From: Solwaraspora sp. WMMD1047
Lineage (GTDB): Bacteria; Actinomycetota; Actinomycetes; Mycobacteriales; Micromonosporaceae
Length of the DNA stretch: 64,000 bases
Assembly (NCBI RefSeq): GCF_029626155.1
Contig: NZ_JARUBL010000001.1
Coordinates: 4,010,501 to 4,074,500, forward strand
Reading direction: 5' to 3'
Under the pieces are notes generated by a model. That model was given only the letters and a program-made list of their open reading frames with translations. It was not told the origin of the DNA and did no database searches. Position numbers and translations under genes: made by a program. Of the stretch, positions 54,444 through 62,447 are shown in pieces. Position 1 is the first letter of the stretch. Each line of letters begins with the position of its first letter.

Positions 54444-55970
54444 TCAGGTCGGCGGCAGCCGGACGGTGAACTCGGTCCGGCCGGGCCGGCTGGTCACCCC
54501 GACCGCGCCGCCGTGTGCCCGCACCACGGCGGCGACGATGGCCAGTCCGAGGCCGGTACTGCCCGCCGCCCGGGACCGGGAGGTGTCGCCCCGGGCGAAC
54601 CGGTCGAACACCTCCGGCTGGTGGGCCTCGGGGATGCCCGGCCCGTCGTCGGTGACGGTGAGGACCGCCCCGCCGTCCGCGTCCGGGCGGAGTCGGGTCG
54701 TGACGGTGCTGCCGGGCGGGGTGTGGACCCGCGCGTTGGCGAGCAGGTTGCCGACCACCTGGTGCAGCCGCGCGGCATCGCCGGCGACCGTGACCGGCGC
54801 CTCGGGCAGCGTCAGCAGCCACCGGTGGTCCGGCCCGGCGGCGTGCGCGTCGCTCACCGCGTCCACCAGCAGGGCCGACAGATCCACCGGTCCGGTCGCC
54901 AGCGGCCGGCCGGAATCGAGCCGGGCCAGCAGCAGCAGGTCGTCGACGAGTGCGGTCATCCGGACGCTCTCCGACTCGACCCGGCGCAGCGCGTGCGCGA
55001 TGTCGGGTGGCACCCGGTCGCGGCTGCGTCGGGTGACCTCGGCGTAACCGCGGATCGCGGCCAGCGGGGTCCGCAGTTCGTGGCTGGCATCGGCGACGAA
55101 CTGGCGGACCCGGGTCTCGCTGGCCTGGCGGGCGGCCAACGCGGCGGCGACGTGGCCGAGCATCCGGTTGAGCGCCGCGCCGACCTGTCCCACCTCGGTG
55201 CGCTGGTCGGTGTCGGTGTCCGGTACCCGCTCCTTCAGGGCCACCTCGCCCCGGTCCAGCGGCAGTTCGGCGACCCGGCCGGCGGTGGCCGCGACCCGCC
55301 GCAGCGGCCGCAGGGCCGCCCGGACGATGAGCGCCCCGGCGCCGGCCGCGACGACCAGGCCGGCCCCGGCCACCGCGACCTGGACTGCGACCAACCACCA
55401 GACGGTCTGCCGCAACTCGGCCAGGGGCAGACCGGTCACCGCCACCGCGTCGCCGGCGACGGGCCGCGCGAGCAGCCGGTACTCCCCCAGTTCCCCGAGG
55501 TCGAGCGTGCGCGGCCGATCGTCGGCGGGCAGTTCGGTGAGCAGCGCCCGGGGCCGCTCGGGCAGCGTCACGTCGGTGCCGTCCGCGCCGAGGGTGACCG
55601 CCCAGCGCAGTTCGCCGGCCACCAGCAGCGCGGAGAGCGTGCCGGGCGGCTGGACCCGGCGGCCGGGGTTGGCCGGGCCGGGCGCGGCGGGTGGACCGGG
55701 CGGGCGGCCGCCCGCCGGCCGGTCCGCCAGCGCCGTCAGCTGCCGATCCACCTGGTCGAGCAGGAACTGCCGCAACGCCACCGTGGTGGCGACGGAGATG
55801 ACCAGGCAGACGGCGGCGAGCAGCGCGATCACGGCGGCCACCAGTCGGGCCCGCAGCGACCAGCCGGCGAGGCCGCGGCGCGGCGCCCGCGGCAGGGCCG
55901 GCGGCGCCGCCGGGGGTGGGTCGGGCGGCGGCGCGTCAGTCGGTGGGCTTGAGGACATATCCGGCGCCAC
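54444..55970 (-). CDS. Sensor histidine kinase
   Basis: 508 residues. Two transmembrane helices (about 38-60 and 195-218) flank an extracytoplasmic domain rich in Pro/Ala. A HAMP segment follows, then the HisKA domain with the phospho-acceptor His in FVADASHELRTPLAAIRG, and a HATPase domain with VVGNLLANARVHTP, VTDDGPGIP and GSTGLGLAIVAAVVRAHGG. It overlaps the upstream response-regulator gene by 35 bp. The signal is unknown. The general design is that of TcrY/PrrB-like actinobacterial kinases. Confidence 0.92.
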   Translation of the reverse strand: MAPDMSSSPPTDAPPPDPPPAAPPALPRAPRRGLAGWSLRARLVAAVIALLAAVCLVISVATTVALRQFLLDQVDRQLTALADRPAGGRPPGPPAAPGPANPGRRVQPPGTLSALLVAGELRWAVTLGADGTDVTLPERPRALLTELPADDRPRTLDLGELGEYRLLARPVAGDAVAVTGLPLAELRQTVWWLVAVQVAVAGAGLVVAAGAGALIVRAALRPLRRVAATAGRVAELPLDRGEVALKERVPDTDTDQRTEVGQVGAALNRMLGHVAAALAARQASETRVRQFVADASHELRTPLAAIRGYAEVTRRSRDRVPPDIAHALRRVESESVRMTALVDDLLLLARLDSGRPLATGPVDLSALLVDAVSDAHAAGPDHRWLLTLPEAPVTVAGDAARLHQVVGNLLANARVHTPPGSTVTTRLRPDADGGAVLTVTDDGPGIPEAHQPEVFDRFARGDTSRSRAAGSTGLGLAIVAAVVRAHGGAVGVTSRPGRTEFTVRLPPT

Positions 55971-56679
55971 GCAACGTATGGATCATCGGCTGGTTGCCGG
56001 CGTCGATCTTCTTGCGCAGGTACGAGATGTAGAGCTCGACGACGTTGGCCTGACCGCCGAAGTCGTACTTCCACACCCGGTCCAGGATCTGGGCCTTGCT
56101 CAGCACCCGGCGGGGATTGCGCATCAGATAGCGCAGCAGCTCGAACTCGGTCGCGGTCAGCGAGATCACCCGGCCCGCCCGGCGTACCTCGTGGCTCTCC
56201 TCGTCCAGACTCAGGTCGCCGACCACCAGCACCGCGTCGGTCCGGGTGACCACCCCGACACCAGCCCGGCGCATCAGCGCGCGCAGCCGGGCCACCACCT
56301 CCTCCAGGCTGAAGGGCTTGGTCACGTAGTCGTCCCCGCCGACGGTCAGGCCGGCCACCCGGTCCTCGACGGAGTCGCGGGCGGTCAGGAACAGCACCGG
56401 TACGGTCGGCGCGTCGCCGCGGATGCGTCGTAGCACCTCCAGCCCGTCGAGGTCCGGCAGCATGATGTCGAGCACCACCGCGTCCGGCTGGAACTGCCGC
56501 ACGGCCCGGACCGCCGCCGACCCGGTGGCCTCCGCCCGCACCTGCCAGCCCTCGTAGCGCAGCGCCATCGCCAGCAGGTCGGTGAGCATCGGCTCGTCGT
56601 CGACGACCAGCACCCGGACCGGCTCACCGTCCGGACGGCGCAGCTCGACCGGGGTACCGGATCGCCCGTTGCTCACCAT
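55936..56679 (-). CDS. OmpR-family response regulator
   Basis: 247 residues from the ATG at 56679 (an ATG at 56688 is equally possible). The receiver domain has VLVVDDEPM, the phospho-acceptor Asp in VVLDIMLPDLDG, and VTKPF. The C-terminal winged helix carries LTATEFELLRYLMRNPRRVL, VWKYDF and VELYISYLRKKID. It is the cognate regulator of the histidine kinase gene that it overlaps. Upstream DNA to the divergent short frame is 120 bp and probably holds the promoter. Confidence 0.92.
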   Translation of the reverse strand: MVSNGRSGTPVELRRPDGEPVRVLVVDDEPMLTDLLAMALRYEGWQVRAEATGSAAVRAVRQFQPDAVVLDIMLPDLDGLEVLRRIRGDAPTVPVLFLTARDSVEDRVAGLTVGGDDYVTKPFSLEEVVARLRALMRRAGVGVVTRTDAVLVVGDLSLDEESHEVRRAGRVISLTATEFELLRYLMRNPRRVLSKAQILDRVWKYDFGGQANVVELYISYLRKKIDAGNQPMIHTLRGAGYVLKPTD

Positions 56680-56801
56680 GGCCTCCATCCTCGCCCGAGT
56701 CGCTGTGCCGGCGCACGGCGTTGCCTGTGGGTGAGCTGTGCGATGCTGGCTTTCTCCCAGCCGGCCCGAACACCGGGCCGGGCACACCTCGGCGGTGCTT
56801 C

Positions 56802-56876
56802 ATGATCGAGCTCCTCGTGCGGTTGCGCCAACCGGACCGCACCGGCGCCGCGGCCGACCGGGCGGTCCGGCCGTGA
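56802..56876 (+). CDS. Possible 24-residue short open frame coupled to the SDR gene
   Basis: ATG at 56802, TGA at 56874-56876, reading MIELLVRLRQPDRTGAAADR and four more residues. Its stop overlaps the GTG start of the SDR gene (GTGA), and third positions are G/C. It could be a coupled leader or remnant, but without a clear ribosome-binding site the call is weak. Confidence 0.25.
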   Translation: MIELLVRLRQPDRTGAAADRAVRP

Positions 56877-57766
56877 CCGGGCCGCTCGCCGGCCGGGTGG
56901 TGCTGGTCACCGGCGCCGCCCGGGGAATCGGCGCGCGGACCGCCCGGACCGCCGCCGCCCGGGGCGCCCGGGTGGCCCTGGTCGGGCTGGAGCCGGACCG
57001 GCTCGCCGCGCTCGCCGCCGAACTCGGCGACCGGCACGCCTGGTTCGAGGCAGACGTCACCGACCAGGCCGACCTCGTCCGGGCCACCGCCGGCACGGTG
57101 GCGGCCCTCGGCGGCATCGACGCGGTGGTGGCCAACGCCGGCGTGGCGAACCGGGGCACGGTCGCGGCCGGCGACGTCGAAGCGTCGGTCCGGACCATCG
57201 AGGTCAATCTGATCGGCGTGCTGCGCACCGTCGCCGCCACCGTCGGGCACGTCATCGAGCGCCGGGGCTACCTGCTGCTGGTCTCGTCGGCCGCCGCGTA
57301 CGCCGGGGTGCCGGGGCTGGCCGCGTACTGCGCCGCCAAGGCCGGGGTCGAGCAGCTCGGCAACGCCCTCCGGCTGGAGCTGGCCCACCACGGCGTACGG
57401 GTCGGTACCGCCCATCCGGCCTGGGTCGACACCGATCTGGTCCGGGACGCCAAGGAGGACCTGCCGTCGTTCCGGCTCGCCCTGGACCGGCTGCCCTGGC
57501 CGGTCGGCTCCACCACCTCGGTCGAGGCCTGCGCCGACGCCCTGGTCCGCGGCATCGAACGGCGCCGGCGGCGGATCTACGTGCCCCGCGCGGTGGGGCT
57601 GCTGCAGGCCACCCGGACCGTCGCCGGCAGCCCGCCGGCCGAATGGCTGCTGAGCCGGGGTGCCCGCCGGTCGGTGCCCGAACTGGAGGCGCAGGTCCGT
57701 TCGCTCGGCCGGGCCTTCGGTCGGCACACCGCGCCGGGGTCCGACCGGACACCGCCGGACGCCTGA
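56873..57766 (+). CDS. Short-chain dehydrogenase/reductase
   Basis: 297 residues from the GTG at 56873, just before the Rossmann strand; a longer frame upstream has no domain. TGAARGIGARTARTAA is the cofactor motif (TGxxxGIG), followed by NAG in VVANAGVANRG, Ser in LLVSSAAAYAG and the catalytic YCAAK. The strand-2 end (LVGLEPDRL) lacks the Asp typical of NAD preference. The C-terminal 60 residues (Arg-rich, RRRRRIYVPRAVG) resemble membrane-associated SDRs of actinomycetes. Substrate unknown. Confidence 0.9.
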   Translation: MTGPLAGRVVLVTGAARGIGARTARTAAARGARVALVGLEPDRLAALAAELGDRHAWFEADVTDQADLVRATAGTVAALGGIDAVVANAGVANRGTVAAGDVEASVRTIEVNLIGVLRTVAATVGHVIERRGYLLLVSSAAAYAGVPGLAAYCAAKAGVEQLGNALRLELAHHGVRVGTAHPAWVDTDLVRDAKEDLPSFRLALDRLPWPVGSTTSVEACADALVRGIERRRRRIYVPRAVGLLQATRTVAGSPPAEWLLSRGARRSVPELEAQVRSLGRAFGRHTAPGSDRTPPDA

Positions 57767-57781
57767 CCGGCTGCCGGGCGG

Positions 57782-57806
57782 GTTTCGTGCCGCGCGGGCC
57801 GGGTAG
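57782..57806 (+). promoter_or_regulatory. SigB/SigF-type promoter of the OsmC gene
   Basis: GTTT (57782-57785), 15-bp spacer, GGGTAG (57801-57806), 27 bp before the OsmC ATG at 57834. Exact consensus elements. Confidence 0.72.
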
Positions 57807-57833
57807 CCGGGCCGGGAGCGACGGGGGTACGCC

Positions 57834-58259
57834 ATGCCGGATTCGGACGTCTGGGTGCACGAGGCGAGCGCGACCGCGGAGGGCGGCCACCTGCGTACCG
57901 ACGACGGGGAACTCTCCACCGCGTTGGCCTCACCACTGGCACCGGACTGCAAGGGGCTGACCCCGGAGCAGTTGCTGGCCGCCGCGTTCGCCTCCTGCCT
58001 GCACCACGCGGCGGTGGAGGCGGCGACCGACATCACCGACGAGTCCCACACGGTCGAGGTCCGGGCGATGGCCCGGCTGGCCCGGGACGACTCCGGCCGC
58101 TACCACGCGGATGTCCGGGCCAGCATCTCCTCGGTCGGGCTGACCCGGGCCCAGCTCACCGACCTGGTGGAGTCCGCCGACCACCTCTGGCCGTTCTCCA
58201 GCGACGGCGGCGGCCGGCACACCCTCACCGTGGTCCCGGCCGACTCCCGGGACCGCTGA
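57834..58259 (+). CDS. OsmC/Ohr-family protein lacking the second cysteine
   Basis: 141 residues of the OsmC/Ohr peroxidase fold: N-terminal strands with TEGG-like TAEGGHLRTDDGE, then GLTPEQLLAAAFASCLHHA with the peroxidatic-position Cys55. In Ohr and OsmC the second cysteine sits in ...CPYS; here the same place reads DHLWPFSS (Trp119), so the usual disulfide partner is missing. It may use another thiol (mycothiol) or be non-peroxidatic. Expression from the SigB/SigF-type promoter fits an oxidative or osmotic stress role. Confidence 0.85.
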   Translation: MPDSDVWVHEASATAEGGHLRTDDGELSTALASPLAPDCKGLTPEQLLAAAFASCLHHAAVEAATDITDESHTVEVRAMARLARDDSGRYHADVRASISSVGLTRAQLTDLVESADHLWPFSSDGGGRHTLTVVPADSRDR

Positions 58260-58284
58260 CCCGACCCGGCCGGCCGGGCGCCCA

Positions 58285-58309
58285 CCGACGGGTGCCGGCG
58301 GCCCGTCGG
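58285..58309. terminator. Hairpin between OsmC and CapA genes
   Basis: CCGACGGG (58285-58292) and CCCGTCGG (58302-58309) with a 9-base loop, between convergent genes and just beyond both stop codons. Confidence 0.6.
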
Positions 58310-58313
58310 CAGG

Positions 58314-59522
58314 TCAGACCGGCTCGATGGCCGGGGAGCCGGCCCCGGGCCGGACGATCCGCAGCCCCTGGTCCAGCGCGCCGAGCAGGTCCAGGTAACC
58401 GATGATCCGGTGCCGGATGCGGGTGTAGTCGGCCCGCCGGGCGCCGGACACCCGCCGGTCGGCGAGCGCGCTGGTCAGGTCGACCAGGCGGGCGGCCGGG
58501 TAGTACTCCATCCAGGTGGGCGTGACCTCCACCTGGGCCACCCGCCACCGGGTCGGCGAGGTCCGGACGAAGGTGAACTCCGGGACCACGGCGTCCTGGG
58601 TGTTCTCCGGGGAGCCGTCCGGGAAACGGGTGATCAGGTTGCCGATCCCGTACGCCACCCACTTCTGGCCGATCTTCTCGAACGGCTGCACCACGTGCAC
58701 GTGGTGTCCCACGATCAGGTCGAGGTCGGGTGCGGCGAGCAGTTCCCGGGCCAGCGCGAGCTGCCCGTCGTCCGGGGCGTTCTGGTACTCGGTCCCCCAC
58801 TGCACCGACAGGACCACGATCTGGGCGCCCAGCTTTCGGGCTCGGCGCGCCTCGTCGAGGATGGCGTCCCGATCGATCAGGTTGGCCACCCAGGGCCGGC
58901 CGGGCGGCCGGGGAATCCCGTTGAGGCTGAAGGTGTAGGACAGGTGCGCCACCGGGACGCCGGAGACGTCGATGATGGTCGGGCGGGCGGCCTCCGCCGG
59001 GGTGCGGGCGGTGCCGGCGTGTCGCAGCCCGACCCGGTCCAGGTTGTCCAGGGTACGCGTGACGCCCGCCAGGCCGGTGTCCAGCGAGTGGTTCGACGCG
59101 GTCGAGCAGGTGTCGAAGCCGGCCCAGGCGGCCGCGTCGGCCAGCTGGTGCGGAACGCTGAACAGCGGGAACCCGGTGAACGGGCCGGTCGGCTCGGCGA
59201 GCGGTGTCTCCAGGTGGCAGATCGCCAGGTCGGCCCGGCTGGCCACCGGACGGACCGCCGCGAGCACCCGGGTGAAGTCGTGGCCGGGTACCCCGGCGGC
59301 CCGCGCGTCGGCCGCGGCCTGGTCGGTGAGCGGCGGATGTACCAGCAGGTCACCGGCGGCCACGATGGTGATCCGGTCCGGCGGTGCGGTGGCGGCGGGC
59401 GCGGCCACCGGCTCGGGCGCCCCGGTCGGGACACCGGACGCCGGGTCGTCGGCGGCGGGCCGGGCGCAGGAGGCGGTGGCGAGCGCGCCGACGACGAGCA
59501 GCGAACCGAGCAATCTCCTCAT
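58314..59522 (-). CDS. CapA-family lipoprotein (metallophosphatase-like)
   Basis: 402 residues. Signal peptide with lipobox ALATASC (Cys19). The CapA/PgsA-type metallophosphatase fold follows: ITIVAAGDLLVHPPL, DLAICHLETPLAE, CSTASNHSLDTG, IVVLSVQWGTEYQN and LIVGHHVHVVQPFEKIG give the Asp/His/Asn metal ligands. In Bacillus, CapA belongs to poly-gamma-glutamate synthesis or anchoring. Here no other pgs gene is adjacent, so the polymer and reaction are unknown. It faces the OsmC gene. Confidence 0.88.
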   Translation of the reverse strand: MRRLLGSLLVVGALATASCARPAADDPASGVPTGAPEPVAAPAATAPPDRITIVAAGDLLVHPPLTDQAAADARAAGVPGHDFTRVLAAVRPVASRADLAICHLETPLAEPTGPFTGFPLFSVPHQLADAAAWAGFDTCSTASNHSLDTGLAGVTRTLDNLDRVGLRHAGTARTPAEAARPTIIDVSGVPVAHLSYTFSLNGIPRPPGRPWVANLIDRDAILDEARRARKLGAQIVVLSVQWGTEYQNAPDDGQLALARELLAAPDLDLIVGHHVHVVQPFEKIGQKWVAYGIGNLITRFPDGSPENTQDAVVPEFTFVRTSPTRWRVAQVEVTPTWMEYYPAARLVDLTSALADRRVSGARRADYTRIRHRIIGYLDLLGALDQGLRIVRPGAGSPAIEPV

Positions 59523-59858
59523 TTCCCCAAGATAGGTATTAACCGCCGATATCCACGCTATTTACCCATATCACGCTACCAGCATCGGCACTTCCGGCGT
59601 GCCGCTGGCACCGAAAGGTGCCACCGCCAGCCCTCCGTTCGGTGGATCGGGGGACATGCCGCTCCCGACCGATCGCGGGTGGTCCGGATTGGGAGCCGCA
59701 GCGGTCGTCACGCCGACAAAGTAGGCATGTCGGTCTTGTTCGGTCCACACCCGCCGCTGACCCGCTGTTACGGACTGCCCACCTGAGCTGGGAAAACTGT
59801 GATGCACGCCACCGATCGACGCGGTCGCGCACGCAGTGTTCCCGCCTAACCTCGGCGG
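59523..59858. other. Divergent promoter region without a gene
   Basis: 336 bp between CapA (minus) and the transglycosylase-like gene (plus). AT-rich near the CapA start (TTTACCCATATC at 59558-59570, minus-strand GGGTAA without a matching -35). I see no hairpin, operator or coding frame that convinces. Confidence 0.4.
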
Positions 59859-60722
59859 GTGCATCGCAGGTACCAACCACAACACCTCACCGCCGCAGCC
59901 AAGCCCGCTGACCGAACGGGTGAGCCCGGGTCCGCCGACCGGCCCGCCGGCCGGCATCGCGCGGCTCGCCTGACCGGCCGACCCCGGTTCGCGACGCTGC
60001 TCACCTCGCCGCCCGCCCGGCTCACGGTCGCCGCCGGCCTCACCTGCTGCCTGGGCATCGCCGCGGCGAGCGCCGCGACCCGGCCGGATCGCCCGGCGGC
60101 GCCGCCGACCGCCGCGCCGAGCGCCGTGCTCGACCGGGCCGCCGCCGCGGAGCAGGCCGCCTCGCGCGCCCACGAGCGGGCGGCGATGGCCCGGACCGCC
60201 CCGAGCCCGTCGGCCAGCCCGACCCCCGCCGCGTCGCCGAGCACCGAACCGCCGAAGCCGAGCCCCGAGCCCACCCGACCGGCCCGGCCGGACCCGGTGG
60301 CCGGCCTGACCCGAAACCAGATGGACAACGCCGCGACGATCGTTCAGGTCGGTCGGGAGATGGACATCCCGCGGCGCGGTCTCATCGTCGCGATCGCCAC
60401 CGCGATGCAGGAGAGCAACCTCTACAACCTGGCCAGCGGCGCGCTCCCCGAATCGCAGAACCTGCCCAATCAGGGCACCGGTTGGGATCACGACTCGGTC
60501 GGGCTCTTCCAGCAACGGCCGAGTACCGGTTGGGGCACGGTCGCCGACCTGATGCGGCCGGCGTACGCGGCCCGGCAGTTCTTCGAGGCCCTGCTGCAGA
60601 TCCCCAACTGGCAGGGGCTCAGCATCAGCGTCGCCGCCCAGTCGGTGCAGATCTCCGCCTTCCCCGACGCGTACGCGCAGCACGAGGGGCGGGCCACCAC
60701 CATCGTCGACGCGTTGCTCTGA
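59859..60722 (+). CDS. Secreted lytic-transglycosylase-like protein
   Basis: 287 residues, GTG start. A basic N-terminus and hydrophobic segment (LTVAAGLTCCLGIAAASAA) form a signal anchor; a long Ala/Pro/Ser linker with PSASPTPAASPS follows. The C-terminal 140 residues contain IVAIATAMQESNLYNLASGA and DHDSVGLFQQRPSTGWGT, a transglycosylase/lysozyme-like pattern with a candidate catalytic Glu in QESN. Related actinomycete proteins are annotated under various names. It probably acts on cell-wall peptidoglycan. Converges on the DivIVA-like gene. Confidence 0.7.
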   Translation: MHRRYQPQHLTAAAKPADRTGEPGSADRPAGRHRAARLTGRPRFATLLTSPPARLTVAAGLTCCLGIAAASAATRPDRPAAPPTAAPSAVLDRAAAAEQAASRAHERAAMARTAPSPSASPTPAASPSTEPPKPSPEPTRPARPDPVAGLTRNQMDNAATIVQVGREMDIPRRGLIVAIATAMQESNLYNLASGALPESQNLPNQGTGWDHDSVGLFQQRPSTGWGTVADLMRPAYAARQFFEALLQIPNWQGLSISVAAQSVQISAFPDAYAQHEGRATTIVDALL

Positions 60723-60757
60723 CCGTCGACGGCCCGGACCACCCCCCGCGGCGACGG

Positions 60758-61294
60758 TCAGACCTGCGCGGTGCTGCGGTCCGGGACCCAGGAGGGGTCC
60801 GGCTGCGGTTGCCCCGGCGCGGCCCCCGCCGGCCCGTCCTCGGCCGGCGCCTGGTCCGCCGGGACGGTCACCACCTGGACGGTACGCAGGATCTCGTCCA
60901 CCTGGTGCGCCCGCATCCGCCGGGCGTGCAGGGCTGCCTCGAAGTCCCGCCGGGCCTGCATCGCCTCGGCGTACACCCGGTCGCGCAGCTGTCGGGCCTC
61001 CTCCCGGGCGGCGGTCAGTTCGGCCCGGGCCCGCAGCAGGATGCCGGCGGCCTCCTCCTCCGCCGAGGCGATCAACCGCTGCATCCGGTGCGACGGCAGG
61101 TGACTGTCGGAGCGGGCGTCGGCGAGGAAGTCGCGCAGCTGGGCCGCCGCCACCCGGACGCCGGCCAGTTCCTCGTTGGTCCCCGCGGCAACGTCCGCCT
61201 GCGCCACCATCCGGGCCAGCCGCTCCGCCAGATCGGCCAGGCACGAATCGACCTGGCCCCGGTCATACCCCATCTCGACGACGGAAAACTCCAT
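60758..61294 (-). CDS. DivIVA-like coiled-coil protein
   Basis: 178 residues. The start FSVVEMGYDRGQVDSCLADLAERLA resembles the DivIVA N-terminal domain (F..V..GYD..QVD), followed by a long coiled coil rich in Ala, Arg and Glu (about 60-140) and a disordered Pro/Asp-rich tail. DivIVA proteins recognise negative membrane curvature at poles and septa. This is shorter than Wag31/DivIVA proper, so a subsidiary structural or polar-targeting role is more likely. It may work with the adjacent cell-wall enzyme. Confidence 0.75.
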   Translation of the reverse strand: MEFSVVEMGYDRGQVDSCLADLAERLARMVAQADVAAGTNEELAGVRVAAAQLRDFLADARSDSHLPSHRMQRLIASAEEEAAGILLRARAELTAAREEARQLRDRVYAEAMQARRDFEAALHARRMRAHQVDEILRTVQVVTVPADQAPAEDGPAGAAPGQPQPDPSWVPDRSTAQV

Positions 61295-61411
61295 GCTCTT
61301 GCCCCCCAGGCAGCCGGAATCCCTACCCCTGAATCGTCGCCAGCGCAGCCGCCCGGCGCGGGGGTTTGGGAAAAATATTCGTAATCTGCGGGGGCGTGTG
61401 GCGAGCCGGCG

Positions 61412-61858
61412 TCAGCGGCGTTTGGGCAGCACCACGATCCGACCGAAGAACTCGTCGATCCGCCGTACGACGTCGTTGAACTCGTCCAGGCCGATCGGCT
61501 TGGTCACGTACGCGTTCGCCTGCAGCGTGTAGCTGCTGATGATGTCGGTGTCGGCGTTCGAGGTGGTCAGCACGACGATCGGGATGGTCCGCAGGTCCTC
61601 GTCGCTCTTGACCTCGCTGAGCACCTGCCGGCCATCCATCCGGGGCATGTTGAGATCGAGCAGGATGACGTCCGGGCGGGCGGCGCCGACGTGCCGGCCC
61701 TCGCCCCGCAGGAACTCCATCGCCTCCTGGCCGTCACCGACCACGTCGATCGCCTTGTCGACGTCGGAGCCCTCCAGCGCCTCCTCGATCATCAGGACAT
61801 CGCCGGGGTCGTCGTCGACGACCAGGATACGTACCGGGCTCGACGGGTCAGTGCCCAT
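61412..61858 (-). CDS. Single-domain response regulator (Rcp1-like)
   Basis: 148 residues, ATG at 61858. A lone receiver domain: ILVVDDDPGDVLMIEEALEG, phospho-acceptor Asp in VILLDLNMPRMDG, Thr in IVVLTTSNADTDI, and Lys in YVTKPIGLDEF. The C-terminus has no output domain. The DDDPGD start and the inserted FLRGEG segment are those of Rcp1-type regulators that pair with phytochrome or hybrid kinases. No kinase gene is adjacent. It is the gene upstream of DivIVA-like on the same strand, separated by 117 bp. Confidence 0.87.
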   Translation of the reverse strand: MGTDPSSPVRILVVDDDPGDVLMIEEALEGSDVDKAIDVVGDGQEAMEFLRGEGRHVGAARPDVILLDLNMPRMDGRQVLSEVKSDEDLRTIPIVVLTTSNADTDIISSYTLQANAYVTKPIGLDEFNDVVRRIDEFFGRIVVLPKRR

Positions 61859-61939
61859 GACTACCTGCCTCGGGTCGGCGGATGGAAGCGCGACCGGCAA
61901 CAAGTGCACCGGCCTCGCGGCGGGGGAAATGTAGCCCAG

Positions 61940-62275
61940 TCAGCGGTCCCGACCCGCGCCGGGGTCGTCGTGTCGCAGCACCTCGGCCAGCCCGCTGATC
62001 CGCAGTACGCGCTCCACCCGGCCGGCGGCCCCGGTCAACCGCAACCAGCCACCGGCGGCGGTCGCAAGGTTGTCGCCCCGGACGAAAGCGGCCATCCCCA
62101 TCGAGTCGCAGAATCCGAGTTCACCGAGATCGACCAGGAGTCGGGGCCGACCGTCGTCGATCAGCCGGTCGACCACGGCGTTGAACTGCGGCGCGCTGCT
62201 CATGTCGAGCTCGCCCCGCAGCTCCAGCCGCACGACGTCGGCCCGCTCCACGGGCGTGACGGTGAACGTCGTCAA
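61940..62275 (-). CDS. STAS-domain anti-sigma factor antagonist
   Basis: 111 residues, TTG start at 62275. STAS/SpoIIAA type: VVRLELRGELDMSSAPQFNA and LLVDLGELGFCDSMGMAAFV. The acceptor loop CDSMG has one Ser where family members often have DSSG or DSTG. Such proteins bind RsbW-type kinases and free a sigma factor. It could connect with the STAS-kinase fusion at 31219-31950, but it is 30 kb away and each actinomycete encodes many of them. Located between the response regulator and AI-2E-type genes. Confidence 0.85.
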   Translation of the reverse strand: MTTFTVTPVERADVVRLELRGELDMSSAPQFNAVVDRLIDDGRPRLLVDLGELGFCDSMGMAAFVRGDNLATAAGGWLRLTGAAGRVERVLRISGLAEVLRHDDPGAGRDR

Positions 62276-62414
62276 GGCAGACCCTCTCGGTTCCGGGCAC
62301 GCGTCGGATAGTTGCAGCTGAGCAATTATAGACGCGGCCCTGTCGAACGGCTCGGGCGTGCGGGTGGGCAGCGACCGCCGGAGACCGGGCGCGGCGGCCG
62401 GTCTCCGGCATCAG

Positions 62415-62439
62415 GTTTTCCGGCATTCCGGCCGGGTAG
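62415..62439 (+). promoter_or_regulatory. SigB/SigF-type promoter of the AI-2E-type permease gene
   Basis: GTTT (62415-62418), 15-bp spacer, GGGTAG (62434-62439). The predicted transcription start falls at or within a few bases of the GTG at 62448, implying a leaderless mRNA. Confidence 0.68.
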
Positions 62440-62447
62440 CCCGTTCG

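Noticed and set aside
60721-60760. Inverted repeat GACCGTCG...CGACGGTC between convergent genes
   Set aside because: Only 8 bp of stem with a loop of more than 20 bases overlapping the stop codon; not a convincing terminator.
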